Shown here piece after piece: positions 45,387 through 54,500 of a DNA stretch of 58,913 nucleotides. The notes under the pieces are model-generated. The model ran no database searches. It saw only the letters and a program-made list of their open reading frames with translations, and was not told the origin of the DNA. This DNA comes from Chloroflexota bacterium (GTDB lineage Bacteria > Chloroflexota > Anaerolineae > B4-G1). How positions within the stretch are numbered: position 1 is the first letter of the stretch; the number at the start of each line of letters is the position of its first letter. Where the stretch lies: contig JAAEPW010001288.1 in NCBI GenBank assembly GCA_024232355.1, positions 1 to 58,913 on the forward strand. Reading direction: 5' to 3'. The translations under genes and the position numbers were made by a program.

Positions 45387-45856
45387 GCGACGAGGTCACG
45401 ATCCGTCAGGCCACTGTGGCTGACATTTCCAATCTGGTGCGGCTGCGCCGGGCGATGTTCAAAGCGATGGGCTTTGACGACCCGGCGCAGTTGGCAGCCG
45501 CTAGCGCGGCAGCCGCCGAATACTTTGCCGAAAATATCCCCACAGGTGGATTCTACGGCTGGCTGGCGATCTCTTCGACTGACGGCGAGGCGATTGGCAG
45601 TGGTAGTGTGGTGATCGACCAGCACCCGCCTGGCCCGAACAACCTGTCGGGCCGGATTGGATACATCATGAATATGGTGACCGTCCCACGTTATCGGCGG
45701 CAGGGCATTGGCCGCCGCGTGATGCAGGCCATGGTCGAGTGGTTGGCCGAACAGGGTGTCCATCGCATTACGCTGCACGCGACAGAGATGGGACGGTCGG
45801 TGTACGAGAATCTAGGATTTGTGGACAGCAACGAAATGCAATTAAAGCTGGAGTAG
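45380..45856 (+). CDS. GNAT acetyltransferase inside the pdxS-pdxT operon
   Basis: A 158-residue single-domain acetyltransferase starting at GTG, overlapping pdxS by seven bases. [26 protein letters not shown] holds the acetyl-CoA motif (RRQGIG), and [16 protein letters not shown] is the C-terminal GNAT motif. Tight overlap upstream and an 8-base gap to pdxT mean it is translated with the PLP synthase genes. It could modify a vitamin B6 vitamer, an amine or a protein; nothing in the sequence picks one. Confidence 0.85.
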   Translation: MVSDEVTIRQATVADISNLVRLRRAMFKAMGFDDPAQLAAASAAAAEYFAENIPTGGFYGWLAISSTDGEAIGSGSVVIDQHPPGPNNLSGRIGYIMNMVTVPRYRRQGIGRRVMQAMVEWLAEQGVHRITLHATEMGRSVYENLGFVDSNEMQLKLE

Positions 45857-45864
45857 GAACTGGA

Positions 45865-46452
45865 ATGAATATTGGTGTCTTGGCAGTGCAAGGAGCCTTT
45901 ATCGAGCACGAAAAGGCGTTGGCGCGCATTGGTGCAGAACCGGTAGAAGTGCGGTTGCCCCAACACCTGGATGATCTGGGTGGCTTGATCATCCCCGGCG
46001 GAGAGTCTACCACCATCGGCAAGGTAGCCAAGCGGTGGGGACTGCTAGAGCCTATCCGTGCTTTTGTTCGATCGGGACAACCCCTCTGGGGCACTTGCGC
46101 AGGGATGATCTTGATGGCAAAGCAGGTGATGGACAGTACGCCGGGCCAGCCGACGCTAGGCTTGATGGACATTGCCGTCCGGCGCAATGCTTTTGGCCGG
46201 CAGGTGGATAGTTTCGAGGCGGATTTAACAGTACCTGCGTTGGGGAAGGAACCTTTCCCTGCCGTCTTTATCCGCGCGCCTCTTATTGAGGGTGTGAAAG
46301 ATGGGGTGGAGGTTCTGGCTCAATTAGACGACGGGACAGTCGTGGCGGCCCGGCAAGGAAACTTGTTGGTTACTGCCTTTCATCCCGAGCTAACGGGGGA
46401 TGACCGGTTCCATCGTTATTTTCTGAGGAGTTCACAGCAAACAAATGAGTGA
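45865..46452 (+). CDS. pdxT: PdxT, PLP synthase glutaminase subunit
   Basis: A 195-residue class I glutaminase. The ATG at 45865 ([20 protein letters not shown]) matches the family start; a longer frame overlaps the GNAT gene. [14 protein letters not shown], the nucleophile [14 protein letters not shown] (Cys) and the [17 protein letters not shown]is-Glu pair complete the triad. It feeds ammonia to PdxS. It overlaps the R3H ATPase gene by eight bases. Confidence 0.96.
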   Translation: MNIGVLAVQGAFIEHEKALARIGAEPVEVRLPQHLDDLGGLIIPGGESTTIGKVAKRWGLLEPIRAFVRSGQPLWGTCAGMILMAKQVMDSTPGQPTLGLMDIAVRRNAFGRQVDSFEADLTVPALGKEPFPAVFIRAPLIEGVKDGVEVLAQLDDGTVVAARQGNLLVTAFHPELTGDDRFHRYFLRSSQQTNE

Positions 46453-48001
46453 AAACAATCACATTACAGATGATTTGGGTACCATGCTGTCTGTCCTGCC
46501 AGAGGATATCAAGGCTGCTTTGCAACAAGTGGGGCGGCGGGATGAATTGCTAGAAGTGATTCTGGACCTGGGTCGGGTGCCCACGGCCCGCTACATTGAC
46601 GGAGAGGTTGTGCTGCGAGAGGCAGAGGTCACCCGCGAGGAGGTCCAGTACGTGGTGGAACGGGTGGGCGAGTTCGACGCCGACAACCGGGCCGGTATCG
46701 CTCGTACCCTCCACCGCATCGCCGCCATCCGTAACCGTAAATCGGACGTCGTTGGCATTACCTGCCGGGTGGGACGTGCCGTTTATGGCACCATCGCCAT
46801 TGTGCAGGACATCATCGAGGGCGGGAAGAGCGCGCTCTTGCTGGGGCGGCCCGGTGTTGGCAAGACGACGATGCTGCGAGAGGCGGCCCGTGTCTTGGCG
46901 GAGAAAAAGCGCGTCATTGTCGTGGACACCTCCAACGAGATCGGCGGCGATGGTGATATCCCGCACCCTGCTGTTGGCCGTGCCCGCCGGATGCAGGTAG
47001 AGATGCCGTCTCTACAGCACGAGGTGATGATCGAGGCGGTGGAGAATCACAACCCCGAGGTCATCATTATCGACGAGATTGGGCGGGAACTGGAGGCGGA
47101 GGCGGCGCGTACCATCGCTGAGCGTGGTGTGCAATTGGTTGCCACTGCGCACGGCAACACGCTGGACAATCTTCTCCTCAATCCCACGCTGTCTGATCTG
47201 GTCGGCGGCATCGAAAGCGTGACTCTTTCCGACGAAGAGGCCCGCCGCCGGGGAACCCAAAAAACGGTACTCGAACGGCGCGCGCCACCCACCTTTGACG
47301 TGTTGATCGAAATGCAGGATCGGCAGCGGCTTCTCATTCATCACAGCATGGCCGAGTCGGTGGATGGTTTGCTCCGGGGGCGTCCGTTAAAGGCGGAACT
47401 GCGCTATCGAGATGAGGAAGGCGAAATCCGCACCGAGCAGGCCACCCCGCATACTCTGGAAGAGAGAGTGAGCGGACGGTCTCCCACCCCACATCATAGT
47501 TCCGCGCCTGCGATGCGGAAAGTTCGGGAGGCAAAGGAACCTGTGCGCATTTTGCCTTATGGTATTGCGCGCAACCGGTTGGAGCGGGCGGCACGCCGTA
47601 TGCGTGTGCCAGTTTACCTGGCCAAAGACCTGTCACAGGCTGAGGTTATGGTCACCACCAAGAGCTTTTATCGTAAGCAACCTCGCATCATTACAGATGC
47701 AGAGCGCCGGGGATTGCCCGTATACGTCTTGCGGGCCAATACTGTCTCTCAGATGGAGGCTTGCCTGCAAGATCTCTTTGATCTGGAGAGCGGCGGACCA
47801 TCTGACCCGTTGCGCCAGGGTCAGCAGGAAGCGGAGGGGGCCATCCGGCAGGTGCTGAGCGGTGTGCCAGAAGTGACGCTTTCTCCTCAGAACGCTTATA
47901 TTCGCCGCCGTCAGCACGAAATGGCGCGCGATGCCAACTTGTTGTCGGAATCGCGAGGAAAGGAACCCCATCGCCGGGTACGCATTTATCAGGAGGCATA
48001 G
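46445..48001 (+). CDS. AAA ATPase of the SpoIIIAA/Ycf45 type with C-terminal R3H-like region
   Basis: A 518-residue protein. Residues about 15-120 are the N-terminal region of the family ([29 protein letters not shown]). The AAA core has [20 protein letters not shown] (Walker A), [23 protein letters not shown] (Walker B) and [16 protein letters not shown]. After a variable linker, residues about 355-440 ([20 protein letters not shown]) form the nucleic-acid-binding part found in Chloroflexota and cyanobacterial members. Role is unresolved, thought to involve single-stranded nucleic acid. Overlaps pdxT; tmk follows 4 bases later. Confidence 0.85.
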   Translation: MSENNHITDDLGTMLSVLPEDIKAALQQVGRRDELLEVILDLGRVPTARYIDGEVVLREAEVTREEVQYVVERVGEFDADNRAGIARTLHRIAAIRNRKSDVVGITCRVGRAVYGTIAIVQDIIEGGKSALLLGRPGVGKTTMLREAARVLAEKKRVIVVDTSNEIGGDGDIPHPAVGRARRMQVEMPSLQHEVMIEAVENHNPEVIIIDEIGRELEAEAARTIAERGVQLVATAHGNTLDNLLLNPTLSDLVGGIESVTLSDEEARRRGTQKTVLERRAPPTFDVLIEMQDRQRLLIHHSMAESVDGLLRGRPLKAELRYRDEEGEIRTEQATPHTLEERVSGRSPTPHHSSAPAMRKVREAKEPVRILPYGIARNRLERAARRMRVPVYLAKDLSQAEVMVTTKSFYRKQPRIITDAERRGLPVYVLRANTVSQMEACLQDLFDLESGGPSDPLRQGQQEAEGAIRQVLSGVPEVTLSPQNAYIRRRQHEMARDANLLSESRGKEPHRRVRIYQEA

Positions 48002-48005
48002 TGCC

Positions 48006-48629
48006 ATGTTTATCACTTTCGAGGGTCCTGATGGTAGCGGCAAGACCACCCAACTGCGTCTGTTGGTCGGTTGGCTGCGCGAGCAAAGTTATGAGGTAAT
48101 CGTGACCCGCGAACCGGGTGGTACCGACATCGGTGATCAGATTCGCGAGGTAGTGCATAATCCAGATAACATTGCGATGAACGCCCGGACCGAGATTTTG
48201 CTCTATTCTGCCTCTCGTGCCCAGCATGTGGCGCAATTGATTCGACCAGCGTTGGCAAGTGGCAAGATCATCATCAGCGATCGTTACGCTGACAGCACAC
48301 TGGCTTATCAAGGATACGGGCGGAGGCTTCATCTGGAAACTCTGATGACCATCACGCTCTTTGCCACAGACGGCCTTTTGCCCGATCTGACGCTCTATCT
48401 CGACATCACGCCGGAAGAGGGGTTGCGGCGTCGCCAGTTGGGGGGGGACGAGTGGAATCGCCTGGATGCAGAGGCACTGGAATTTCACCAGCGGGTGCGG
48501 GATGGGTATCTGGAACTGATCGAACAGGAACCAAGGCGGTGGGTGGTGATCGACGCGGCTCGTTCAGCAGAGGAGGTGCAAGCCGAAATTAGGGCCGTGA
48601 TACAGGCAAGATTGGATCATGGGATGTGA
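48006..48629 (+). CDS. tmk: Tmk, thymidylate kinase
   Basis: A 207-residue dTMP kinase starting MFITFEGPDGSGKTTQL; a longer upstream frame lies inside the previous gene. The P-loop GPDGSGKTT, the DR-containing IISDRYADSTLAYQG and the REPGGT motif are complete, so both phosphate donor and acceptor sites are intact. It is the fourth gene of the run from pdxT, consistent with the R3H-tmk pairing seen in Chloroflexota. Confidence 0.96.
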   Translation: MFITFEGPDGSGKTTQLRLLVGWLREQSYEVIVTREPGGTDIGDQIREVVHNPDNIAMNARTEILLYSASRAQHVAQLIRPALASGKIIISDRYADSTLAYQGYGRRLHLETLMTITLFATDGLLPDLTLYLDITPEEGLRRRQLGGDEWNRLDAEALEFHQRVRDGYLELIEQEPRRWVVIDAARSAEEVQAEIRAVIQARLDHGM

Positions 48630-48642
48630 CACGTGACACGTG

Positions 48643-49059
48643 TCAGAAATCCATCCCGCCGCCTACGCCGTAAGGCGCGTCGTCGCCGCCGGCGCCCATC
48701 ATGTCTGGCATGGATTTCTCGATCTCTTCTGGATCTTCGCCAGATTCTAGCCGCCCGACGACTTCATCGAACTCGGGTCCCAGGTCCTCCCCGGTCTCGG
48801 CGCTCATCTTGCGCATCCAACGGCCCATACTTTTGGGGTCGTTCTCGTCCAAGCCGGAAAAGTCCATATCGCTCATAGCGTCCATACGGCTTTCCTCTGA
48901 GCGGATGACACGAACGCGAGACATCAGGCGAGTGAGGTTGGATTCGCCACAACGAGGACAAACGGGTGATTTATCTCCCGCTTTAGCCTCGGAAAAGGTA
49001 CGCCAAAAGATCGAGACACGGCGTTTGCAATCTTGACAACGGTATTCGTAAATCGGCAC
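48643..49059 (-). CDS. FmdB-type zinc-ribbon protein
   Basis: A 138-residue protein starting at GTG with GGAGGG upstream. The N-terminal 45 residues, MPIYEYRCQDCKRR with SPVCPRCGESNLTRLMSRV, form a CxxC-CxxC zinc ribbon of the FmdB family (putative regulators). The remainder is an acidic and glycine-rich tail (ending GGGMDF) with DFSGLDENDPKSMGRWMRKM, a helix seen in many Chloroflexota members. It converges with tmk, its 3' end 13 bases from the tmk stop. Confidence 0.88.
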   Translation of the reverse strand: MPIYEYRCQDCKRRVSIFWRTFSEAKAGDKSPVCPRCGESNLTRLMSRVRVIRSEESRMDAMSDMDFSGLDENDPKSMGRWMRKMSAETGEDLGPEFDEVVGRLESGEDPEEIEKSMPDMMGAGGDDAPYGVGGGMDF

Positions 49060-49158
49060 GTCACCCTCCGATGATGGATAGTGTAGATTGGGCGATTTGC
49101 TCTCAACCTACCGAACGCTAGTATACCAATTTATTGACATATCGCAAGTGGGAGCATT

Positions 49159-49770
49159 ATGAGATCACACAACTTTACACACCAGCCATTGCTTATTGTC
49201 GTCTCGGGTCAGGCCGGGGTGGGCAAGGATAGCCTGATTCTGCGGATGAAGGAACGGGGTTATCCAGTCCACTTTGTCGTCACCGCTACCGACCGCCTTC
49301 CACGCCCGGGCGAGGTTCACGGCAAGGATTATTTTTTTCTCAGTACAGACGAGTTCAAACAGATGGAGCGGGAGGGCGAGTTGCTGGAACACGCCATCGT
49401 CTATGGACAGTACAAGGGCATCCCCAAACAACAGGTGCGCGAGGCGATGGCTTCTGGTAAGGACGTCATTATGCGGGTAGACGTTCAGGGGGCGGCGACT
49501 GTTCGTCAAATAGTCCCAGAGGCGATATTGATTTTTCTGGTCGCTTCATCAAAAAAGGAATTGGAGCAACGGTTGCGCGATCGGGGAAGCGATTCGCCCG
49601 AGCAACTCGCAGAGCGCCTTGTCACCGCGCGCGAGGAGATGGATCGATTAACTGAGTTTGATTACGTCGTGGTGAACCCGGATGGAGAACTGGACCAGGC
49701 TGTGGATGATGTGGTTGCCATTATCCGGACCGAGCATTGCCGTGTTGAACAGCGGGTGGTAAAGTTGTGA
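49159..49770 (+). CDS. gmk: Gmk, guanylate kinase
   Basis: A 203-residue GMP kinase. The P-loop reads LLIVVSGQAGVGKDSLI, with Asp where most P-loops have Ser/Thr after the lysine; Ser follows one residue later. The GMP-binding region ATDRLPRPGEVHGKDYFFLS, EHAIVYGQYKG and VDVQGAATVRQ are conserved. GGGAG precedes the ATG. The GKD form may be lineage-typical rather than a defect. It makes GDP for nucleic-acid synthesis and lies near tmk. Confidence 0.92.
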   Translation: MRSHNFTHQPLLIVVSGQAGVGKDSLILRMKERGYPVHFVVTATDRLPRPGEVHGKDYFFLSTDEFKQMEREGELLEHAIVYGQYKGIPKQQVREAMASGKDVIMRVDVQGAATVRQIVPEAILIFLVASSKKELEQRLRDRGSDSPEQLAERLVTAREEMDRLTEFDYVVVNPDGELDQAVDDVVAIIRTEHCRVEQRVVKL

Positions 49771-49806
49771 GCTGGCAAGTCGCGCGGGTTGGTGGTTTCA
49801 GAGCAT

Positions 49807-50355
49807 TCAATCTGTAAGAACTGTCTCGGTAGGGGGAAAACCTTTGGGCCACTTGGTTCGATCGTTGTACTTGGCTCCATCTAGATTGACCCCTTTTAGG
49901 TTTGCTTCGCTCAAGTCAACTCCACGCAAATCGGCTCCGCTCAAGTCGGCCTCGCTCAGGTTTGTTCCGCTCATGTTGGCTTCACGGAGGTCAGCCTCGC
50001 ATAGGTAGGCCCTGAATAGGAACGCCTTGTTCAAAGCAGCCCCGCTCAGATCGGTCTCACGCAGGCCTGCTCCACTTAGGTCGGCTCCACTCAGATTGGC
50101 CTTGCTCAGGTCGGCTTTACCCAAGTTGGCTCCTTGGCTCAGTTTGCTCCCACGCAGATCGGCCTCGCGCAGGTCAGCCGCAAACAAGTTGCTCTTGTTT
50201 AGGTTGGTCCCACTCAGGTTGGCTTTTCGCAGGTTGGCCTTGAATAGAAACACCTTGTTCAGGTCGGCCCCGCTCAGGTCGGCCCCACCCAAATTGACCC
50301 TGGAAAAGTCCCGTTCTCCTGCCTGATATCGTGTGATAAGTTCTTGTTCGTTCAC
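49807..50355 (-). CDS. Pentapeptide-repeat protein
   Basis: A 182-residue protein if it starts at the GTG at 50355 (GAAAGG upstream); a longer frame to 50460 is possible. After MNEQELITRYQAGERDFS, about 27 tandem A(D/N)LxX repeats run to the end (ADLSGADLNKVFLFKANLRK and so on), predicting a right-handed quadrilateral beta-helix. A few repeats are interrupted (SKLSQGANL). Members such as Qnr and MfpA mimic DNA and bind gyrase, but most are uncharacterised. It converges with gmk and lies near the sigma-polymerase operon; no link is demonstrated. Confidence 0.88.
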   Translation of the reverse strand: MNEQELITRYQAGERDFSRVNLGGADLSGADLNKVFLFKANLRKANLSGTNLNKSNLFAADLREADLRGSKLSQGANLGKADLSKANLSGADLSGAGLRETDLSGAALNKAFLFRAYLCEADLREANMSGTNLSEADLSGADLRGVDLSEANLKGVNLDGAKYNDRTKWPKGFPPTETVLTD

Positions 50356-50559
50356 GTGCTTGCACCTTTCCTCTGTGCTGTGCTCCATCCCTCCTCCATT
50401 CATACGACCAGCCTCAACCCGTCGCGCAGGGACCAACAGCACGAGCAGATTCCCATTCATTGCTTTTTAATTCTTACACACACTCTCAGTATATCCCAAC
50501 TTGCGCAGAAGTCAAAGTCATGCGTGAGGGGGTTTTGTTTCTAGTTTTAGGGAGATCGT

Positions 50560-51396
50560 TTATGACATTACTGTCAAAGCGCAACGAAAGCCGACGTCAT
50601 TGTCCGTAAAGAACGGATTGTTCATACCGCGAGAAGCGGTGCGAGCGCGGAGCACAAGACTATACCACGAGCCACCCCGCGTCACCCGCTCGATGTCACC
50701 GGCTGGGTCATTTCGCCCATCATTTGTGTCGTAGGGGTATGGTTTGTACTGGCTCATTGTCCATTCGGAGACGTTGCCGATCATATCCATACATCTGTAC
50801 AGGCTGTCTCCCAGTGGACTATATTCTCCCACCGGCGTTGTCCGCTTCAATCCGCTGGCCCGCGTGTTGCAGCTCAAAGCGTCAAAGGTATTGCCCCAGG
50901 GATACAGTCGTCCGTCCGTTCCGCGCGCAGCCTTTTCCCATTCTGCCTCGGTCGGTAGGCGATAGTTGCGGCCTGTTGCCTTGCTCAACCACTGGCAGTA
51001 GGCATAAGCTTCGTACCAACTGACTCCGACCACCGGCAGGCGATCATCACCTGCCCACTTGGCATCGTCCCAGAGATCAGGCTGCACGATGCCGTTCGTC
51101 TTGCGCCATACCCAACCGGCATCTGTCCAGTATTGAAGGAGCCGGTAGCCACCAGCATCCACGAACGCTCGGTATTCTTTCACTGTCACTGGGTGCTTGG
51201 CGATGTAATAGTCGGACAGAGTGACGGTGTGTCGTGGTTGTTCCCGGCCAAAATAGCCTTTCTCTTGCCACTTTGTTGCCAGATCAAAAGCTTGCGCTAG
51301 TTGGTCAATCTGCCAGTCACTTGTGCCCATCAAGAACGGCCCATTGGGAATGTGGATCATCTTTGGCTCAAAGGGTTGGTGTGGAATGTTTGTCAT
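50560..51396 (-). CDS. Formylglycine-generating-enzyme-fold (SUMF1) protein
   Basis: A 278-residue FGE-sulfatase-domain protein. MIHIPNGPFLMGTSDWQ, PRHTVTLSDYYIAKHPVTVKEY, LPVVGVSWYEAYAYCQWLS, RLPTEAEWEKAARG, MIGNVSEWTMS, RGGSWY and DVGFRCA are the standard blocks. No signal peptide is seen. The catalytic cysteine pair of true FGE is not clearly present (a lone CNTRAS cysteine lies mid-domain), so it is more likely one of the many FGE-fold proteins acting as ligand-binding or other enzymes. Oriented like the polymerase operon but separated from it by a repeat-bearing gap. Confidence 0.87.
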   Translation of the reverse strand: MTNIPHQPFEPKMIHIPNGPFLMGTSDWQIDQLAQAFDLATKWQEKGYFGREQPRHTVTLSDYYIAKHPVTVKEYRAFVDAGGYRLLQYWTDAGWVWRKTNGIVQPDLWDDAKWAGDDRLPVVGVSWYEAYAYCQWLSKATGRNYRLPTEAEWEKAARGTDGRLYPWGNTFDALSCNTRASGLKRTTPVGEYSPLGDSLYRCMDMIGNVSEWTMSQYKPYPYDTNDGRNDPAGDIERVTRGGSWYSLVLRARTASRGMNNPFFTDNDVGFRCALTVMS

Positions 51397-51426
51397 GTAT
51401 CTTCCCTGCTGGTAGATTTGACTATG

Positions 51427-51550
51427 GAGAAACCGGGTTTTTGTCGCTGCGATTAAGGTAACTGCAAGCTGCGCAAAAACCCAGTTTCGATCAGGGTCTG
51501 GTTTATAATAGGCGATTTATCGCCTCACGAGTACGCTAAAGCGCGTACTA
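51427..51550. repeat. Two palindromic repeats downstream of the polymerase gene
   Basis: The first is an imperfect inverted repeat, GAAACCGGGTTTTTGTCGC (51429-51447) against GCGCAAAAACCCAGTTTC (51471-51488). The second, 51506-51550, is a relative of the TAGTAGGCGCTTTAG palindrome at 27142-27187. Either could end transcription of the polymerase gene; no T-run is clear. Nothing else is seen in 51397-51567. Confidence 0.55.
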
Positions 51551-51567
51551 TGAGCATTGACACATCC

Positions 51568-54500
51568 TTACGTTTTTCTAGTCACGGGCAGCCCCACTAA
51601 CAGCCGGCTGTTTATATCTGCCAACGGATCAATCTCTCCAGTGGCGGCTGCCCGGGCGAACACGACGCCAGGACGATTGGCCCGGCGCGCTCGTGCCAGC
51701 ACGGTGAACGTGGTGGGAACGCTGTGGTCGCCCGGGCTCGTCCACATTCGCTCCATCTCATCGACCAGCCGGGCTAGGCCCCGCCGTGCGCCCGCCGCGC
51801 AGGCATACATCTCGCTAGGTGTCAATCCCTCGGCGTAACCGTGACGTATGGTCACCGGTTCATCGTTCACGTCTCGGACAATTTTGGGGCCGATCAACAG
51901 CGGAAGGTGTTGCCGCCCCCGCTGTCTGGTTCGGACTGCGATTAGTTGTGGCCCCAAATCGGGATTGTCATAGTTGGTGTTGGATAGGATCTGTTCGGCC
52001 AGTTCTTCCTGATACGCAGCCCACAGATCGGGATCGTCTCCCTCGGGTTTGGGCGGACGTTGCACGCTTTCGCCGATAAAGGGGCTTATCGACGCGCCCG
52101 ACGCCTTGACAGCCTCAAACCCGCGCCGCGTCAACTGCTCCAGCGTTGCTAGGGCTGCTTTGACACCGTCCCGCGCCATCGTCTTTTCCATCGCCTCAGA
52201 AAGCGCGGTCTGCGTGATTGGCCCATTGACAGCGATTGCCTCTGCCCCTATCATTTGAGCAATCTCGCGATGGCCTGACTCTGTCAAGCTCAGGCTTGCC
52301 AGGCCCCACAGCGCGTCCGGTGGCGGGAGCAGGGATTTTATCAGTTCTGGATCGCGGACTAGGTGACCGGCGACGGAGAGCCGCTCACCGGCTTCGAGTT
52401 GGGCACTCTCGGTGATTGGTAACAAGACCGCGACCTGGTCTCCGTCAAAGTCGGCGTTCAGCCACTCGCAGACCAGTGGATGGAGCCGGATCACACTGCC
52501 TGGATCGCGCACGGGATGGAATGCGATAAGGGCGGTTGGGGAGAGGGTGGGGGCGCGGTTGACGATGATCCACGAGCGCGCCATTATCCGGTCGAGCACT
52601 TGTGCTGCTCGCTCGCTGCGCGCCCGGACGGCTTCCTCGTCATCCAGTTCGCGGATGACCAAGGGGCCAAAGAGCGTCCAGGCGATTTCATTAGCCAATC
52701 CTACTTGGTCGAGGCGCAGGTCCGCGCCGGGGGCGATCACGGCCCGCCCACTAAAGAGCTGTCGCTCTCGAAAGCGTAGGTGATCGGGCCGGAGCAGCGC
52801 GTCAAAGAACGTCTGCACGCGGGCTTTGAGTTGGGCGATAGCGTCCTGCACCAGCTTTTCTGGCGTCTGGCAGTCTAACATGCGTGCCAACCTGTCGTTG
52901 GCCTCGACTAGTGGGGGGTATTCGTCCAAGGCCGGATATGCGCCGATCTCGGTCAACTGGCGTTCGCGCATCCAGGGATGGGGTACCGGATGAGCCAGTG
53001 TTAGCTTGTCCCCATGTGGAGATTTAAAGTCGAACGTCAACCGCTCATTCTTCAATGTTGCCTCAATGCCCGCCACCTGGAGCCTGTCCACGAGGTCGGA
53101 GAACATTGGGGTGGGGGGGGCAGCTTGTTCGACCGGTCCCGCTGCCACGCGCGTGGCGAGGGTGTCGGCATCCGCCCGACGGATGGCGCGGGTGTTGAGA
53201 TATTCACGCAGATTGTCATACACGCCCAGGTCAAGCAACATATAGTTCTCGAGATTGCCTTGCAATTGTGCTCGTTGTTGTGGGCTGACCGACGACATCA
53301 CTTTGTTTTGTGCGAGGTGATGGAGCCGTCCCCAGTAGACCCACCCGACGGTGCTGGGCCGCTCAAGTTGAGGACCATCTCGTCCGAGGGTGAGCGGCTC
53401 CATTCCAGATTCGGGGAGATGCGTTTGTGTTAATCGCTCGCGCAACTCATCTCGGCTTGGTGCGTGAAAGGGCGGTGTGATGGCGGGTTCTCCTTCGACG
53501 CGCGCAACGCGCCCCATCACCGCTTCCATCACTTGACCAAAGTTCATCCGCACGTGCAGGCCGATAAAGTTAAACACCAGGTCCACCGGTGTGCCGTCGG
53601 GCAGATGGGGCATCTCATCATCGGGCAGAATCCGGCTCACGATCCCCTTTACTCCGTGACGGTTGCTCATTTTGTCGCCCGGTTCAATGGGGTAAGGAGT
53701 ATCAAAGCGTTGAGCGGCAGACTTGCTGATCACGATACCATCCCACGTGGTATCCGTTTCCCAAGAGACAAAGGCTGTCAGTAGGTTCCGTCCGGCCCAG
53801 AACCCGGGGGTGTCTGGTTCGTTGCCGGTCTGGACGAGCGCGGGCTCTGGTGTAGATTGCATAACCCATTGGCGCATCATGTTGGTCCCCATTAGCAGAC
53901 GGTTGGCGTCGTCATGCTCCAGAAAGGGGATCATGGACGCTGTCAGACCCAGGCCTGACTCGGAACGTTCATCCACGACGATCAGTTTTCCCTCGTGGAT
54001 TTCTGCGCCCACGGCGATTCTCAAGACGCGACCGATGTTAGGTCCCTCTGGCGTCTCAAAAGGGCAAACGCGGCCAAACTGTCCGGCCGTAATCGTCTTT
54101 TCTCGATCTGGGATGAGGATGCTTCGGAGATGGGCCTGGCGGCTGAACCAGTTCGTTGCCTCGAGCCGTTGAGCGACGTCGCTCATAAATTCTTGGGCCC
54201 ACAGACCGAGCGGCATCCACGCACGCGCCAACTCTGCGTCCCACGGTAGGCCGTTCGTCGGTGCTTGCCCCAAACGCTCTTTGATATAGTCGTACAGTTG
54301 CTCTCCCACGCAGCGGATCTCGGCGATGTCCAGTTCCTCGGTCGAGGCGACTGGAATGACGACAGTGGGTTCCTCGTTGATCTCGAATAGTCCGTCCTCG
54401 TCCGGCTGGGGGAGATCGACGTATTCGATCTCGACATCGCCGGAGGCGGAGGTCAGTGTAACTGCCACGCGGCAGGTGTAGCGGCCAGTCGACTCTGCCT

